Origin: Planctomyces sp.
GTDB lineage: Bacteria > Planctomycetota > Planctomycetia > Planctomycetales > Planctomycetaceae
Assembly (NCBI GenBank): GCA_016795105.1
Contig: JAEUIH010000019.1
Location: 1-64,000, forward strand
Reading direction: 5' to 3'
Length of the DNA stretch: 64,000 nt
The translations under genes and the position numbers were made by a program. This document shows positions 16,444 through 25,610 of the stretch, in pieces. Each line of letters opens with the position of its first letter. Within the stretch, counting starts at the first letter, position 1. The notes under the pieces were generated by a model. That model ran no database searches and had not been told where the DNA came from. It saw only the letters and a program-made list of their open reading frames with translations.

Positions 16444-19137
16444 TTATCGAACCGCAACAAAGTCATTGTGATTCAACAGTACTCGGACAAGCGAATCGAC
16501 TGCCATACCTCCGGCAATGGACTCCGTGCAGATCCTGAGTTCGTCGGGGCTGGGTGTTCGAGAGAGAATCTGTTCGAACGCTGCTACGACAATGTGATTC
16601 TGTTTCGCGAATTGTTGTTCCGGCAAGAGCTGCTGGGCAGAGGGATGTGCCTGTTCGGCGCTGGAGATCAGTCGTTCGGCGATGACGTTGCTCATCTGGT
16701 GGATCAGCTCACTATTGAAGAGCGCCAGGGCCTGCTGGGGCACCACACTTCGGGATCGCCGATAGCAGTCCGCCGGCTCAGGCGCATCGAACAAAGCTCC
16801 CAGCGGATTCTTGCCATCCAGTTCCGGATTACAGCTGTAGTAAACCGATCGCCGAAACGTTGTCATGGCCTGAGAATTCTCAAGTTCCTGGCCTCCCATA
16901 GTCAGATCGAGTCGCCCGGCGGTAAACAGCAGACTGTCTCGCAGAACTTCGCTCTCCATACGTCCGGAGTTCATTCGCCAGAGGAAACGGTTGTCAGGGT
17001 CGTGCTCAAGATTTACTGATGAGGCTCCCATGCTGCTGCTCGACTGCCATACTCTACTTGTGACAATCAGCCGATGGATATGCTTCATACTCCATCCGGA
17101 TTCCACCAGTTCAACGGCCAGCCAGTCGAGGAGTTCCGGATGAGTTGGCGGGGTTCCGTTTCTGCCGAAGTCAAACACTGAAGCAACGAGCGGTGAATGA
17201 AAGTGTCTCATCCAGATATGATTGACGGCAACCCGTGAGGTGAGTGGATGATCGCGATGAGTCATCCACTGAACGAGCGCCCTTCGTCGGCCGGTGCTGG
17301 ACTTTGCATACTCCGGTCCGGTTGGTGTGTACTTTCCAGCCAACGCAGAATCATGGAGACGAGCCATAGCTTCCGTTACGGCAGTTCGGGCTGTCGTCAG
17401 GTCCTGGTCAGCAGCTGCGATCTTCTTCTGGGTTTCGGCATCTGGATTTTGAATCGCCTTCAGTTCTTCAAGACCAACTTCCCGGGTGGCAACCAGTGCC
17501 TCTGCCTGAAGCACACTGGCGTTGCGTTCGATCCTGCTGGCGGCCTCTGCCAGTTGAACAGGATCTGCTCCGGGTGACCCGTTGTACTTTGCGAAATCCG
17601 CTGCAAATCGAGCTTCGTAAGCTGAACGAGCGGCTCCGATTGCCGCTCGTTCGGCATTCAGTGCCTTGAATTTTGCCGTCTGTTGTTCTGACTGGGCCTG
17701 ACACTGCTGGATTTTTTGATCAACGGCCGCGATGGCAGCCGAGTATTCCGCCAATAGTGCGGCATTCATCGCCGGACGAAGGCCTGGATAGACCGCGGGG
17801 ATCGGAAGCTGGATCTCCCCAATCTGAAGGTGTTGTGGTATCAGGAATAAAGGAACTCCAGGTGACATACTTCCTCGGTCGGCCACGCGATTGCGTTCAT
17901 CACCACCCGTGTAGAACCACGTAGCGGCACCCGGATTCCTGTCGTAGACTCGAACGCTCCCAATCCGGACAATTTTCCGCAAGACGGAATATTCGTATTC
18001 CTGAAATGGTCCAGGATCTGCTTCTCCAGGAACTCGATCCTGGCGAATACCGATCGGCTCAAAGAACGCCCGAAACTGGAAGTAGTTGTCCTGAGTGATT
18101 GGGTCGTATTTGTGATCGTGACAGTGAGCACAATTAAATGTCAGTCCCAGAAACGCCTTTCCGGCATGTTCAACGTTGTTGCGCATCCAGTCGTTGGGAT
18201 TCAAAGCATACCAGTTCCGAATCAGGTAACCTGTTGCATATCCCGCCTCATCATCATCTGGTGCAAATTCGTCCCCGGCGAGCATGCAGGAGATCATGTG
18301 GTCATATCCGACATCCTGATTGAGCGACCGAACAATCCAGTCTCGCCACCGCCAAATCTGTGGGGCGCTGTTCCAGACGTCGGGGACCATTCGACGACCA
18401 TACCAGTCGCTGTAACGCCAGACGTCCATCCAGTGTCTACCCCAGCGCTCTCCATACTGCGGAGAGCTTAACAGACGATCAACGGCAGCTTCCCAGTTCG
18501 ACTGAGACGGGTCACCCAGGAACTGATGAAGGTCATCGCGTGAGGGAGGGAGTCCGATCAGATCAAGATAGAGTCGCCGGAGTCGCTGCTCGGGGCCGGC
18601 AACGGGTTGCGGAACGAGTCCATGAGCATCCAGAGATGCAGCGATGAATGCATCGATGGGATTTCGATTCCCGTCAATAAATGCATTCGTCGGAATGGGA
18701 GGGCGTTCAATTCTGCGGAATGCCCAGTGTTCCCGCGGATCGGCCTCCGGCGTCTCCTGTTTCGGACCTTCTGCTCCGGACGCAATCCAGAGCTGAATCT
18801 GAGCGATTTGTTCAGGAGTCACCGCATGACCTTCAGGGGGCATGCGAGCGGACAGGTCTGCTGTCGTCATACGAACAACCAGTTCCGCCGGATCGTTCCC
18901 TCGTTTCTCAAGAATACTGCCGACGTTACTGCCCTTTCGAATCAGGTCCGCCGTATCAAGCCTTAACCCGGCTTCCTGCTTCAGAGCTCCGTGGCAGGCA
19001 TAGCAGCGTTCTTTCAGTATGGGCTTCACCTGTCGCAGGTAGATGGACTCAGAGGATGCCTTCACGACGCTGATTGTTGCGAGTGCAGTGAAAATGAAGA
19101 ACAGAGTCCGTAGTCGTTTGAAGCTTCGACCGTTCAT
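16444..19137 (-). CDS. PSCyt1/DUF1549/DUF1553 cytochrome-type protein
   Basis: 897 residues. A signal peptide is followed by the PSCyt1 domain with a haem-type CYACH motif (about 45-49; LKERCYACHGALKQEAGLRLD) and a second CxxCH in NCAHCHDHKYDPI. The DUF1549 part (RRLYLDLIGLPPS..., RWGRHWMDVWRYSD) and a C-terminal DUF1553 part (VNHIWMRHFHSPLV, DWLAVELVESGWSMKHIHRLIVTS) follow, with a Gln-rich helical segment between (about 470-600). It is the first gene of the three-gene operon with DUF1501 and the ceramidase-kelch protein, divergent from the gene at 19370. The function is unknown; the family is planctomycete/verrucomicrobia-typical and probably redox-active outside the cytoplasm. Confidence 0.93.
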   Translation of the reverse strand: MNGRSFKRLRTLFFIFTALATISVVKASSESIYLRQVKPILKERCYACHGALKQEAGLRLDTADLIRKGSNVGSILEKRGNDPAELVVRMTTADLSARMPPEGHAVTPEQIAQIQLWIASGAEGPKQETPEADPREHWAFRRIERPPIPTNAFIDGNRNPIDAFIAASLDAHGLVPQPVAGPEQRLRRLYLDLIGLPPSRDDLHQFLGDPSQSNWEAAVDRLLSSPQYGERWGRHWMDVWRYSDWYGRRMVPDVWNSAPQIWRWRDWIVRSLNQDVGYDHMISCMLAGDEFAPDDDEAGYATGYLIRNWYALNPNDWMRNNVEHAGKAFLGLTFNCAHCHDHKYDPITQDNYFQFRAFFEPIGIRQDRVPGEADPGPFQEYEYSVLRKIVRIGSVRVYDRNPGAATWFYTGGDERNRVADRGSMSPGVPLFLIPQHLQIGEIQLPIPAVYPGLRPAMNAALLAEYSAAIAAVDQKIQQCQAQSEQQTAKFKALNAERAAIGAARSAYEARFAADFAKYNGSPGADPVQLAEAASRIERNASVLQAEALVATREVGLEELKAIQNPDAETQKKIAAADQDLTTARTAVTEAMARLHDSALAGKYTPTGPEYAKSSTGRRRALVQWMTHRDHPLTSRVAVNHIWMRHFHSPLVASVFDFGRNGTPPTHPELLDWLAVELVESGWSMKHIHRLIVTSRVWQSSSSMGASSVNLEHDPDNRFLWRMNSGRMESEVLRDSLLFTAGRLDLTMGGQELENSQAMTTFRRSVYYSCNPELDGKNPLGALFDAPEPADCYRRSRSVVPQQALALFNSELIHQMSNVIAERLISSAEQAHPSAQQLLPEQQFAKQNHIVVAAFEQILSRTPSPDELRICTESIAGGMAVDSLVRVLLNHNDFVAVR

Positions 19138-19369
19138 CCGAATTCCTTTGTCGGGCAGGATGGAACGTGATGGGTGGGATGTAAGTGCAGGCTGAGTTCA
19201 AATCGTTCTGCTGGATTACACCTCACAATCAGGGCATTCGCAAGCTCTCTCAGGGAACAGATGTCGACGTCTGATGAATTGTCGATGTCGCAGAATCGAT
19301 TTCGGTGTGTCGGAGGGGTTATGATTTGAGTCTGAGACCAGCCTGCTTCAAAGTTAAAAAGGTTCACCA

Positions 19370-19885
19370 ATGAACTATCCCAAAGAAGTTCAGCATTTGA
19401 TTGATGTGATTTCTCTGCTGCCCGGCGTGGCAGCCTGTTTTTGTGCACCCAAACACTTGTCCAGCGTCACACCGGAGGAACTGTCTTTGCCAGGAGAGTT
19501 CGGTGATCTCCCGCAGGTCGCCGTCATGCGGACTGGCGGGGGACGCGAGAATGAGGTTCTGATTCAAACAGAGATCATCTTCGAACGGACATATGAAGCC
19601 TGGATCAGTCTCGAGTTCCTTGCGTGGTGGGTTCGAGACTGGGCTCGCAGTGGACACCAGATCCAAATGAGACCGGTGGCATTGCCACCACGAGGATTTC
19701 AGATCCAGCTGGGACGAACGCTGAAGTTTTTGCTGGAGTACATTCTGGTTGAGGAGGGCGATGAGTTTGCGGCAACACTGAAGACGGTTGAAAGCATGGC
19801 CGAATCGATCGCTGAGAGTTTTGAAAACTATCGAGAGTGTTTCGAGAGTCCTGCTGAATTCACCGGCGAGGTCGATGATATCTGA
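19370..19885 (+). CDS. Conserved-looking hypothetical protein
   Basis: 171 residues, soluble, no signal peptide and no known motif. The sequence has the composition of a real protein: an amphipathic start (YPKEVQHLIDVISLLPGVAACFC), a central WISLEFLAWWVRDWARSG and an acidic C-terminal helix (ETVESMAESIAESFENY type). It is divergent from the PSCyt1-type gene and convergent with the zinc-ribbon gene, with only 15 bases between the stops. I cannot assign a function. Confidence 0.7.
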   Translation: MNYPKEVQHLIDVISLLPGVAACFCAPKHLSSVTPEELSLPGEFGDLPQVAVMRTGGGRENEVLIQTEIIFERTYEAWISLEFLAWWVRDWARSGHQIQMRPVALPPRGFQIQLGRTLKFLLEYILVEEGDEFAATLKTVESMAESIAESFENYRECFESPAEFTGEVDDI

Positions 19886-19900
19886 TGTGACTGATTGTCC

Positions 19901-21091
19901 TCAGAGTTCCTGCATGTTTTTAGGGGACATCTTGTCTGTGCCGGTGTCTTTCTCCATCTCAATGTCGGCTTCGTCTTCCTTGTTCAAATCGATAGCGGCC
20001 CTGGAGTCGGAATCTGTATCGGCTTTCGAGTCGGAATCCGATTCTGTCCCGGCATCGGGCACAGGCGTTGATGGTTGTTTTTGAGGGGCGACCAGTACCG
20101 TATAGTTGCCAGGAAAGTGCCGAACTCCATCGGGCAGAGTCCGTCCACGAATCTGGAATGAAGTAAGCCCGCGCGGCAAAGCAAAATAGAGGCGTCCCTG
20201 TTCATCTTCTGAAGCACACCGGATTGCTCGACCCTGTGTGACAGCTTCCACAAGAAACCCAAGCCCCGAGACTCGACCATTCAGTCCAATCGCATCTCGG
20301 TACGATGCCGCATCTATCAGGACCGATTCACCCTGCTTCTTCCGAATCTTGTCCGAACAGTACTGAGAGGCATTCTTCTGGAGTTCGTTGATTCTCATTG
20401 ATCCCAATGCAGGCTGGTTCTTTCGCAGCCAAAGAGCAATTGCCCCCTGATCGGCCGGGTCAACTCGGTACCACGAGCTTGAATCGGTTGCAGATAGCTG
20501 AATGCCGATACCATCCGGCGTTCCAGCGAAGCTGCAGACCATCAGGTCGCTGCGGAAGACATCTGCTTCTTCACGGAGGATGGCCTCCAGTTCAGAGGAC
20601 TGTTCTGAATTAAGGCGAGTCACGGACCATGGCAGGTTGACTGATGTGAGTACAGGGTCAGTGAGATTTTCAGCGTTGAGTTCACCGGCAAGTTCCGGCA
20701 TACGATTCATCATGAACGCTGCAAGAACGCCAAACAGGATCAGGAACATGATGATCGGGAGTCCAAAGATCCAGACTCGACTTGTTCGTCGACGCGAACG
20801 TCTGCGGACGGATTTCGTGCTGCCCGAAGGAGCGGCCGACGGTTCGGAACCTGGAAGAGCGGGAGGATTCACCGACGGGATTTGACGATCTGATCGATTG
20901 TCGGCAACCGTTTCGCCGGTTTGACGGAGGCCGGACTGAGTATCTGCGGCAGGGAGTACAGGGATTGGCGGAGCTACATTTGGAATGATGAGGACAGTAT
21001 CACACTTCGGGCACCTTCCCCGGCGTCCGGCAAGAGCATCCGCAACACGAATAACGGCTGTGCAGTAGGGACAGTGAAATTCGATCGCCAT
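19901..21091 (-). CDS. Zinc-ribbon membrane protein
   Basis: 396 residues. It starts with a zinc ribbon, CPYC-x16-CPKC (Cys 7, 10, 27, 30), of the kind common at planctomycete N-termini, then a Pro/Ser-rich linker and a basic RRRSRRRTSR patch. One transmembrane helix (IFGLPIIMFLILFGVLAAFMM, about 110-130) and a large second domain without a recognised family follow. The C-terminal 60 residues are Asp/Ser-rich low complexity. Its start is two bases after the GNAT gene stop, so it is the last gene of the kamA operon; whether it has a role in that pathway is open. Confidence 0.75.
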   Translation of the reverse strand: MAIEFHCPYCTAVIRVADALAGRRGRCPKCDTVLIIPNVAPPIPVLPAADTQSGLRQTGETVADNRSDRQIPSVNPPALPGSEPSAAPSGSTKSVRRRSRRRTSRVWIFGLPIIMFLILFGVLAAFMMNRMPELAGELNAENLTDPVLTSVNLPWSVTRLNSEQSSELEAILREEADVFRSDLMVCSFAGTPDGIGIQLSATDSSSWYRVDPADQGAIALWLRKNQPALGSMRINELQKNASQYCSDKIRKKQGESVLIDAASYRDAIGLNGRVSGLGFLVEAVTQGRAIRCASEDEQGRLYFALPRGLTSFQIRGRTLPDGVRHFPGNYTVLVAPQKQPSTPVPDAGTESDSDSKADTDSDSRAAIDLNKEDEADIEMEKDTGTDKMSPKNMQEL

Positions 21092-21093
21092 TC

Positions 21094-21597
21094 TCAGACT
21101 TTCCGCACGTAAACCACCTTGTCATCGCCTTCATCATAGAAGTCTGTCATGACAGCATCTTCATGGTAACCACAGCGTTCGTAGAATCCACGAGTCGGCT
21201 TGTATTGTTCTCGACCGGAAGTCTCTATATAGACTCGACGCCCACCCATCCGACGAATCGCCTGTTCGCTGAGTTCAACGAGTTTCAGTCCGAGTCCCAT
21301 TCTCTGCTGGTCACGATGAACTGCTATCCAGTAGAGGTCAAAACTATGTACTGTACACGCGATTGGCCCAAAACAGGCATAGCCCAGCACCTGGCCTTCG
21401 TTTTCGATAAAGACGAAGTAATAACCGGAGGACGGTCCTTTGGCGAGCCGTTCATCGACAAGTTCCACGGCGACATCTGCTTCTGCAGCCGAAAAGAAGC
21501 CTGTGGATTCGACGATGTCGCGGACGGCGATGCGATCCTCGGGGCGAACTTCTTCTCGTATCGTTAGAGATGGTGGATTGAGGGTGACTTGTTTCAT
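21094..21597 (-). CDS. GNAT family N-acetyltransferase
   Basis: 167 residues with a complete GNAT fold pattern: beta4 (YWIAVHRD), the acetyl-CoA pyrophosphate loop QRMGLG (Q/R-x-x-G-x-G) followed by LKLVELSEQ, and the late motif TRGFYERCGYHEDAVMTDFY. The substrate is not evident. In an operon with lysine 2,3-aminomutase the obvious parallel is AblB, the beta-lysine N-acetyltransferase, but the two ATP-grasp genes between them point to a peptide or amide substrate. It is 26 bases downstream of the ATP-grasp gene and two bases upstream of the zinc-ribbon gene. Confidence 0.88.
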   Translation of the reverse strand: MKQVTLNPPSLTIREEVRPEDRIAVRDIVESTGFFSAAEADVAVELVDERLAKGPSSGYYFVFIENEGQVLGYACFGPIACTVHSFDLYWIAVHRDQQRMGLGLKLVELSEQAIRRMGGRRVYIETSGREQYKPTRGFYERCGYHEDAVMTDFYDEGDDKVVYVRKV

Positions 21598-21623
21598 TTC
21601 AAAATTCTCTGCGGAAATACGGG

Positions 21624-22619
21624 TTATCTGCTGCGTTTCGATGCATCATCAACGATACGGCGAATTGCCTCGACATAGGGCACATTTCCCTGTTCTATCG
21701 CGGCAGCGAATCCGGCGTCATCGGCGATACACGGGTTTGCATTTACTTCAAGAACCCAGGGCTGCATTGCTGAGTCGACACGGAAGTCAACACGCGCATA
21801 TCCGCTGAGCCCGAAGCAGTCCCAGCATTTCCGTGCCTGCATGTTGATCTGTTCCAGCAACGGTGTTTCGTCGCTCTTGAACTCAAAAGTCCTTGGAGTA
21901 TTCTGGTACTCGTTCGTGTTCTCGCTCCATTTGGCAGCATAGCCAACAATTTTGGGCTTATCGTCCGGATAGTCGATAAACAGAATTTCAGCAGCAGGCA
22001 TCATGACAGGCTCGAAGGCATCCGCAAGGATCGTAATGTTGATTTCACGTCCGTCGATGAACTGTTCTGCAAAGTGCTGCTTTCCTGTTTGTTCTTCCAG
22101 TCGTTTCAGGCGGTCTCGGATTTCCTGATCCGAAACTGCGGCGCAGCATACAATTGAGTCGTCGGTGATTCCGAATGAGGCATGTTCCCACGCAGCTTTC
22201 AGGATTGCCTTTTCAGGTCGCAGGCCGTTCCAGCCCGGGTCCTGGAGCGTCATCCACGAAGGTGTTGGAATTCCAGCTGACAGCATCCATCGCTTGGCGT
22301 TGATCTTTCCGGATGTGGCCAGAATTGCCTGGCTGGAGGCTCCGGTATAGGGGATTCCCATTGCTTCAAACAGAAGAGGAGCCATGGGCATCAGTCGATC
22401 TGTCCCACGCAGCGACTCAACCAGATTGAAGACGAGATCAGGCTGCTGTTCGTCAATGAATCGAGCCGCATTCTCCAGGTTGAGGTTGACGGCGAGTCGA
22501 GCGTACGTGTGACCAAGTTCTGACAAAGCTCGTTCGACTGCGTCACACTGGAACAGTACATCCTGTTCATCAATAGAGGGGTTTTCAGAGACTTCGTTGT
22601 GCAGAAGGATCACATGCAT
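21624..22619 (-). CDS. ATP-grasp ligase, D-Ala-D-Ala ligase-like (second of pair)
   Basis: 331 residues from the ATG at 22619, which overlaps the upstream gene's stop as TGATG; a GTG at 22622 is the other possible start. The ATP-grasp pattern is clear: the N-terminal domain contains DLVFNLVESLRG and GIPYTGAS, the central part GKINAKRWMLSAGIPTPSW, and the Mg/ATP end reads VDFRVDSAMQPWVLEVNANPCI (E-V-N-A-N-P). ATP-grasp ligases form an amide bond between a carboxylate activated as acylphosphate and an amine. The wall-peptide enzyme Ddl is one relative, but two divergent copies next to an aminomutase argue for secondary or peptide metabolism. Its partner at 22619-23617 shares only the fold-level motifs. 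Confidence 0.88.
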   Translation of the reverse strand: MHVILLHNEVSENPSIDEQDVLFQCDAVERALSELGHTYARLAVNLNLENAARFIDEQQPDLVFNLVESLRGTDRLMPMAPLLFEAMGIPYTGASSQAILATSGKINAKRWMLSAGIPTPSWMTLQDPGWNGLRPEKAILKAAWEHASFGITDDSIVCCAAVSDQEIRDRLKRLEEQTGKQHFAEQFIDGREINITILADAFEPVMMPAAEILFIDYPDDKPKIVGYAAKWSENTNEYQNTPRTFEFKSDETPLLEQINMQARKCWDCFGLSGYARVDFRVDSAMQPWVLEVNANPCIADDAGFAAAIEQGNVPYVEAIRRIVDDASKRSR

Positions 22620-23617
22620 CACTTCGACCCCGAGGCGACAACCCGCTCAGCTGCTGAGTTAACGATGGCAGCAATCAGCTCTGAATACTTCATGCCTACG
22701 GCTGTTGCCAGCATAGGCAGGTCTGAGTGTTGAGGATGCAGTCCGGCAAGTGGATTGGCTTCCAGAAACTGCGGGTGACCGAGGCCGTCAGATCGCAGGT
22801 CAATTCGACCTCCATCGCGTCCTTTCAGCTCTTTCCATGCAGCCAGTGCAATTCTTTCCGCTTCAGCGACCTCGGGATCCCCGTCAGGACGAACCAGCCG
22901 ATACTCAACAAGCTCTTCGCAGCGTTCTTTGTTGACGTAGGAGTAGACTCCCTGTTCGGCAGCGGGGAGCAGGATGATTTCCAGAGTCCCGATGACTCGT
23001 GCCGCGTTTCCGGTACCAAGAACGCCGACCGTGAATTCCCGACCACTCAGATATGTTTCCACCAGAACTGGCTGCTGAAAACGTTCCAGCAACTGCCGGC
23101 AAACTGTCGAAAGCTGCTGAGCATCGGCGATCATGGAGGCCGGTGTAATTCCCTTGCCGGTACCTTCTGCAACCGGTTTTGCAAACAGCGGGAATGGAAG
23201 CGAAACTGCGTCCGCCTGCTCGGGCGTTTCGACAAGAACATGCTGAGGTGTAGGAATACCGGCCTGCTGCAGGATGGTCTTTGTAAGCCCCTTGTGAAGA
23301 CAAAGTGACATTACAAGTGGATCAGCGAACGTATATGGAATCTGGAAAGCATCCAGGACCGCAGGAACCTGTGCTTCCCTGGCAATCCCAAACATCCCTT
23401 CGCAGATGTTGAACACGAGGTCCCAGCGATCGCCGCGTCCAAGACGCCAGACGAGCTGGCGAACATGACCTATTCGATCAGTTTCGTGACCGAGAAGCCG
23501 CAAAGCAGATTCGAGGGAATCAATTGTATCGGCGCGGTCAAATTCGGCTGTAGTTTCTTCGTCGTACCCGGCCTGCAGGTATTCGTCCCGCAGGTCGTAT
23601 GTCATTCCAATCCGCAT
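22619..23617 (-). CDS. ATP-grasp ligase, D-Ala-D-Ala ligase-like (first of pair)
   Basis: 332 residues. It starts RIGMTYDLRDEY and has DLVFNICEG, IPYTFADPLVMSLCLHKGLTKTILQQAGIPTP, the FPLFAKPVAEGTGKGI nucleotide-binding segment, LVETYLSGREFTVGVLG and the C-terminal FLEANPLAGLHPQHSDLPMLA. This is the pattern of Ddl-related ATP-grasp enzymes often seen outside the murein cluster. Three bases separate it from the YkgJ-like gene upstream, and its TGA overlaps the next ATP-grasp start. It probably catalyses one of two successive ligation steps in the kamA operon; the substrates are unknown. Confidence 0.88.
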   Translation of the reverse strand: MRIGMTYDLRDEYLQAGYDEETTAEFDRADTIDSLESALRLLGHETDRIGHVRQLVWRLGRGDRWDLVFNICEGMFGIAREAQVPAVLDAFQIPYTFADPLVMSLCLHKGLTKTILQQAGIPTPQHVLVETPEQADAVSLPFPLFAKPVAEGTGKGITPASMIADAQQLSTVCRQLLERFQQPVLVETYLSGREFTVGVLGTGNAARVIGTLEIILLPAAEQGVYSYVNKERCEELVEYRLVRPDGDPEVAEAERIALAAWKELKGRDGGRIDLRSDGLGHPQFLEANPLAGLHPQHSDLPMLATAVGMKYSELIAAIVNSAAERVVASGSK

Positions 23618-23620
23618 GAG

Positions 23621-24106
23621 TCAGTTTTCCTGGGCCAGTTCCTGATACAGCATGGCGTGCCAGCGGGCGACATCATCAGGATTTACCTTCACGGCGTCAA
23701 ACACGGACTGCCCAGGAAGCAACAGTTCTCGCGGACAACATTTTGCCGGTTCGGTGCGGATTTCGTGCTGTGAGAATTCAACGGGGTAGAGTCGACAGAT
23801 CAATGGACGCACTTCTTCAGGGAGAATGCAGCCCTGATTGCCAAGGAATATGCAGTCCTGATTTGGCTGTTGTTTCAAAACACGCCGCGACCCGTCCGGA
23901 CGGAAGACCTTTTCCATCCAGAGCGGGTCGTGGTGTTCATTCAGGTAAACCTCATCCGTGGGTATTCGGTACTCTGTGAAATCGCTGTGTCCCACATGGG
24001 CGGAAATCCGTGCGACATCCTGGGTCGTAACGTAGATATCGGATTCCTGGCAGCAGGTTTGCTGATGCCGTGCACAACGAGCGCATAAAGACTCTAAAAT
24101 TTCCAC
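23621..24106 (-). CDS. YkgJ-type cysteine cluster protein
   Basis: 161 residues with the Cys pattern of the YkgJ/CxxCxxCC family: CARCARHQQTCC near the start (about 8-19), QDCIFLGNQGCIL in the middle, then RPLICRLYPVEF and AKCCPREL. Such proteins bind zinc or an iron-sulfur cluster, and their reactions are unknown. It lies between kamA (49 bases) and the first ATP-grasp gene (3 bases), clearly within the operon. It might supply or protect a cluster or act as an oxidoreductase in the pathway; that is conjecture. Confidence 0.85.
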   Translation of the reverse strand: MEILESLCARCARHQQTCCQESDIYVTTQDVARISAHVGHSDFTEYRIPTDEVYLNEHHDPLWMEKVFRPDGSRRVLKQQPNQDCIFLGNQGCILPEEVRPLICRLYPVEFSQHEIRTEPAKCCPRELLLPGQSVFDAVKVNPDDVARWHAMLYQELAQEN

Positions 24107-24155
24107 AATCTCGTCTCGGTCAACCTGGTCCTAAACAAATCAGCCCTGAAATCAA

Positions 24156-25610
24156 TCAGCCCTGAATTGGATCCGGATAGCGAAACGTCTTGCCTTCAAA
24201 GTTCTTCAGCAGGAGGTCATCGCCATCACGTCCAACGACACAGTCAGGCTGCAGAGGAATTTTGCCTCCGCCGCCAGGTGCGTCGATCACATAGGTTGGG
24301 ACAGCGTAGCCCGTTGTATGGCCTCGAAGTCCCTGAACGATTTCCAGTCCCTTAGAGACCGGAGTTCGAAAGTGCGAAGATCCGCTGATCGGGTCGCACT
24401 GATACAGGTAATACGGTCGGACTCGCATCAGCAGCAGTTTGTGGACAAGCTGCTTCATTGTGTCGACGTTGTCATTGACGCCTTTCAGCAGCACAGTCTG
24501 TGACCCGAGAGGAATTCCGGCGTCGGCGAGCCGTTCGCAGGCTGCCTTTGATTCCGGTGTACATTCTTCCGGGTGCAGAAAGTGAATGCTCATCCAGATA
24601 GGATGGTACTTCCTGAGCATCGTCACCAGTTCTGTGGTGATTCGCTGAGGCAGAACCGCGGGCATCTTCGTTCCGATTCGAACAAATTCGATATGCGGAA
24701 TGGCTCGAAGGCGTCCCAAAATCCAGTCCAGCTTCTCGTCGCTCAGAGCAAGCGCGTCTCCGCCGGAAATCAGCACGTCTCGGACCTGAGTTGTTTCTTC
24801 CAGGTAGTGGAAGATCGCTTCCAGTCGCTGAGCGTTCGGAACAATCTCACCGTGTCCTACAACTCTCGATCGAGTGCAGTAGCGACAGTAAGTTGAGCAG
24901 AAGTCCAGTGGTAACAGAAGAACTCGATCCGGATATCGATGGACAAGTCCAGGAACTGGGCTGTGACCGTCTTCACCCAGCGGATCGTCTGCTTCACCGG
25001 GAGTTCGGATGAACTCCGCTGTTGTCGGAACGACCGTCTTGCGAAGCGGCTGCAGAGGATCATGAGGATCCAGCAGGCTCATGTAGTAAGGTGACACCGC
25101 AACCGGGAGCATCGTGCCTCCCTCGACGAGGGCGTCATGTTCTTCGTCGGACAGATCCAGCATCGTTTCAAACTGATCGAGTGTTCGAATTCGATGCCGA
25201 GACTGCCATCGCCAGTCATCCCATTCAGCGTTGGAAACGTCGGGAAAGAATCGCTCTCGGAACTCAGTCGTCCTCGGATTGGAAGGACGAGGGGAGCTGC
25301 CGTAAAGCGGTGAATCAACGACGGGAGGTAAGGCGGGGGACGACTTGCTTTGAGTCGTCGGGGGCTCAGCAACTGCGGTTTTTCCGCCGTTTCGGGAGCC
25401 TCGCAGAGTCGATACCGGTGTCGAGCCGGCTCGAAGCCGAGAGAGCACTGATTCGGTGTCAATGCTGCAGGTTTCAGTTGTTCGTGTTGTAGTTGCTGCA
25501 TTTTCAGACAGAATCTGAAGCAGCGAGGAACTTCCCGGAGGGTCATCGTGCTCCGAGGTGGTTGCTGGAGGCTCAGAGCACTCGCAGCCACCGAATGAAC
25601 TTTCGTCCAT
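24156..25610 (-). CDS. kamA: Lysine 2,3-aminomutase (KamA family radical SAM)
   Basis: 484 residues. The radical-SAM cluster motif is CSTYCRYC (Cys 238, 242, 245). Residues that in the clostridial enzyme hold PLP and lysine are present: the PGGGGK lysine (450), Asp443 in VIDAPGGGGK and Asp406 in YQCDPISG. These support L-lysine 2,3-aminomutase activity making beta-lysine with SAM and PLP. The first ~105 residues are a Ser/Thr/Pro-rich extension not seen in typical KamA. GGAGAA stands 8 bases before the ATG. It is the first gene of the six-gene operon. No efp or epmA gene is near, so an EpmB role in EF-P modification is less likely. The family call is secure; the substrate is inferred. Confidence 0.92.
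   Translation of the reverse strand: MDESSFGGCECSEPPATTSEHDDPPGSSSLLQILSENAATTTRTTETCSIDTESVLSRLRAGSTPVSTLRGSRNGGKTAVAEPPTTQSKSSPALPPVVDSPLYGSSPRPSNPRTTEFRERFFPDVSNAEWDDWRWQSRHRIRTLDQFETMLDLSDEEHDALVEGGTMLPVAVSPYYMSLLDPHDPLQPLRKTVVPTTAEFIRTPGEADDPLGEDGHSPVPGLVHRYPDRVLLLPLDFCSTYCRYCTRSRVVGHGEIVPNAQRLEAIFHYLEETTQVRDVLISGGDALALSDEKLDWILGRLRAIPHIEFVRIGTKMPAVLPQRITTELVTMLRKYHPIWMSIHFLHPEECTPESKAACERLADAGIPLGSQTVLLKGVNDNVDTMKQLVHKLLLMRVRPYYLYQCDPISGSSHFRTPVSKGLEIVQGLRGHTTGYAVPTYVIDAPGGGGKIPLQPDCVVGRDGDDLLLKNFEGKTFRYPDPIQG

Noticed and set aside
24156-25610. EpmB (EF-P modification) for the aminomutase
   Set aside because: No efp or epmA gene nearby, and the operon partners are ligases and an acetyltransferase; not fully excluded.
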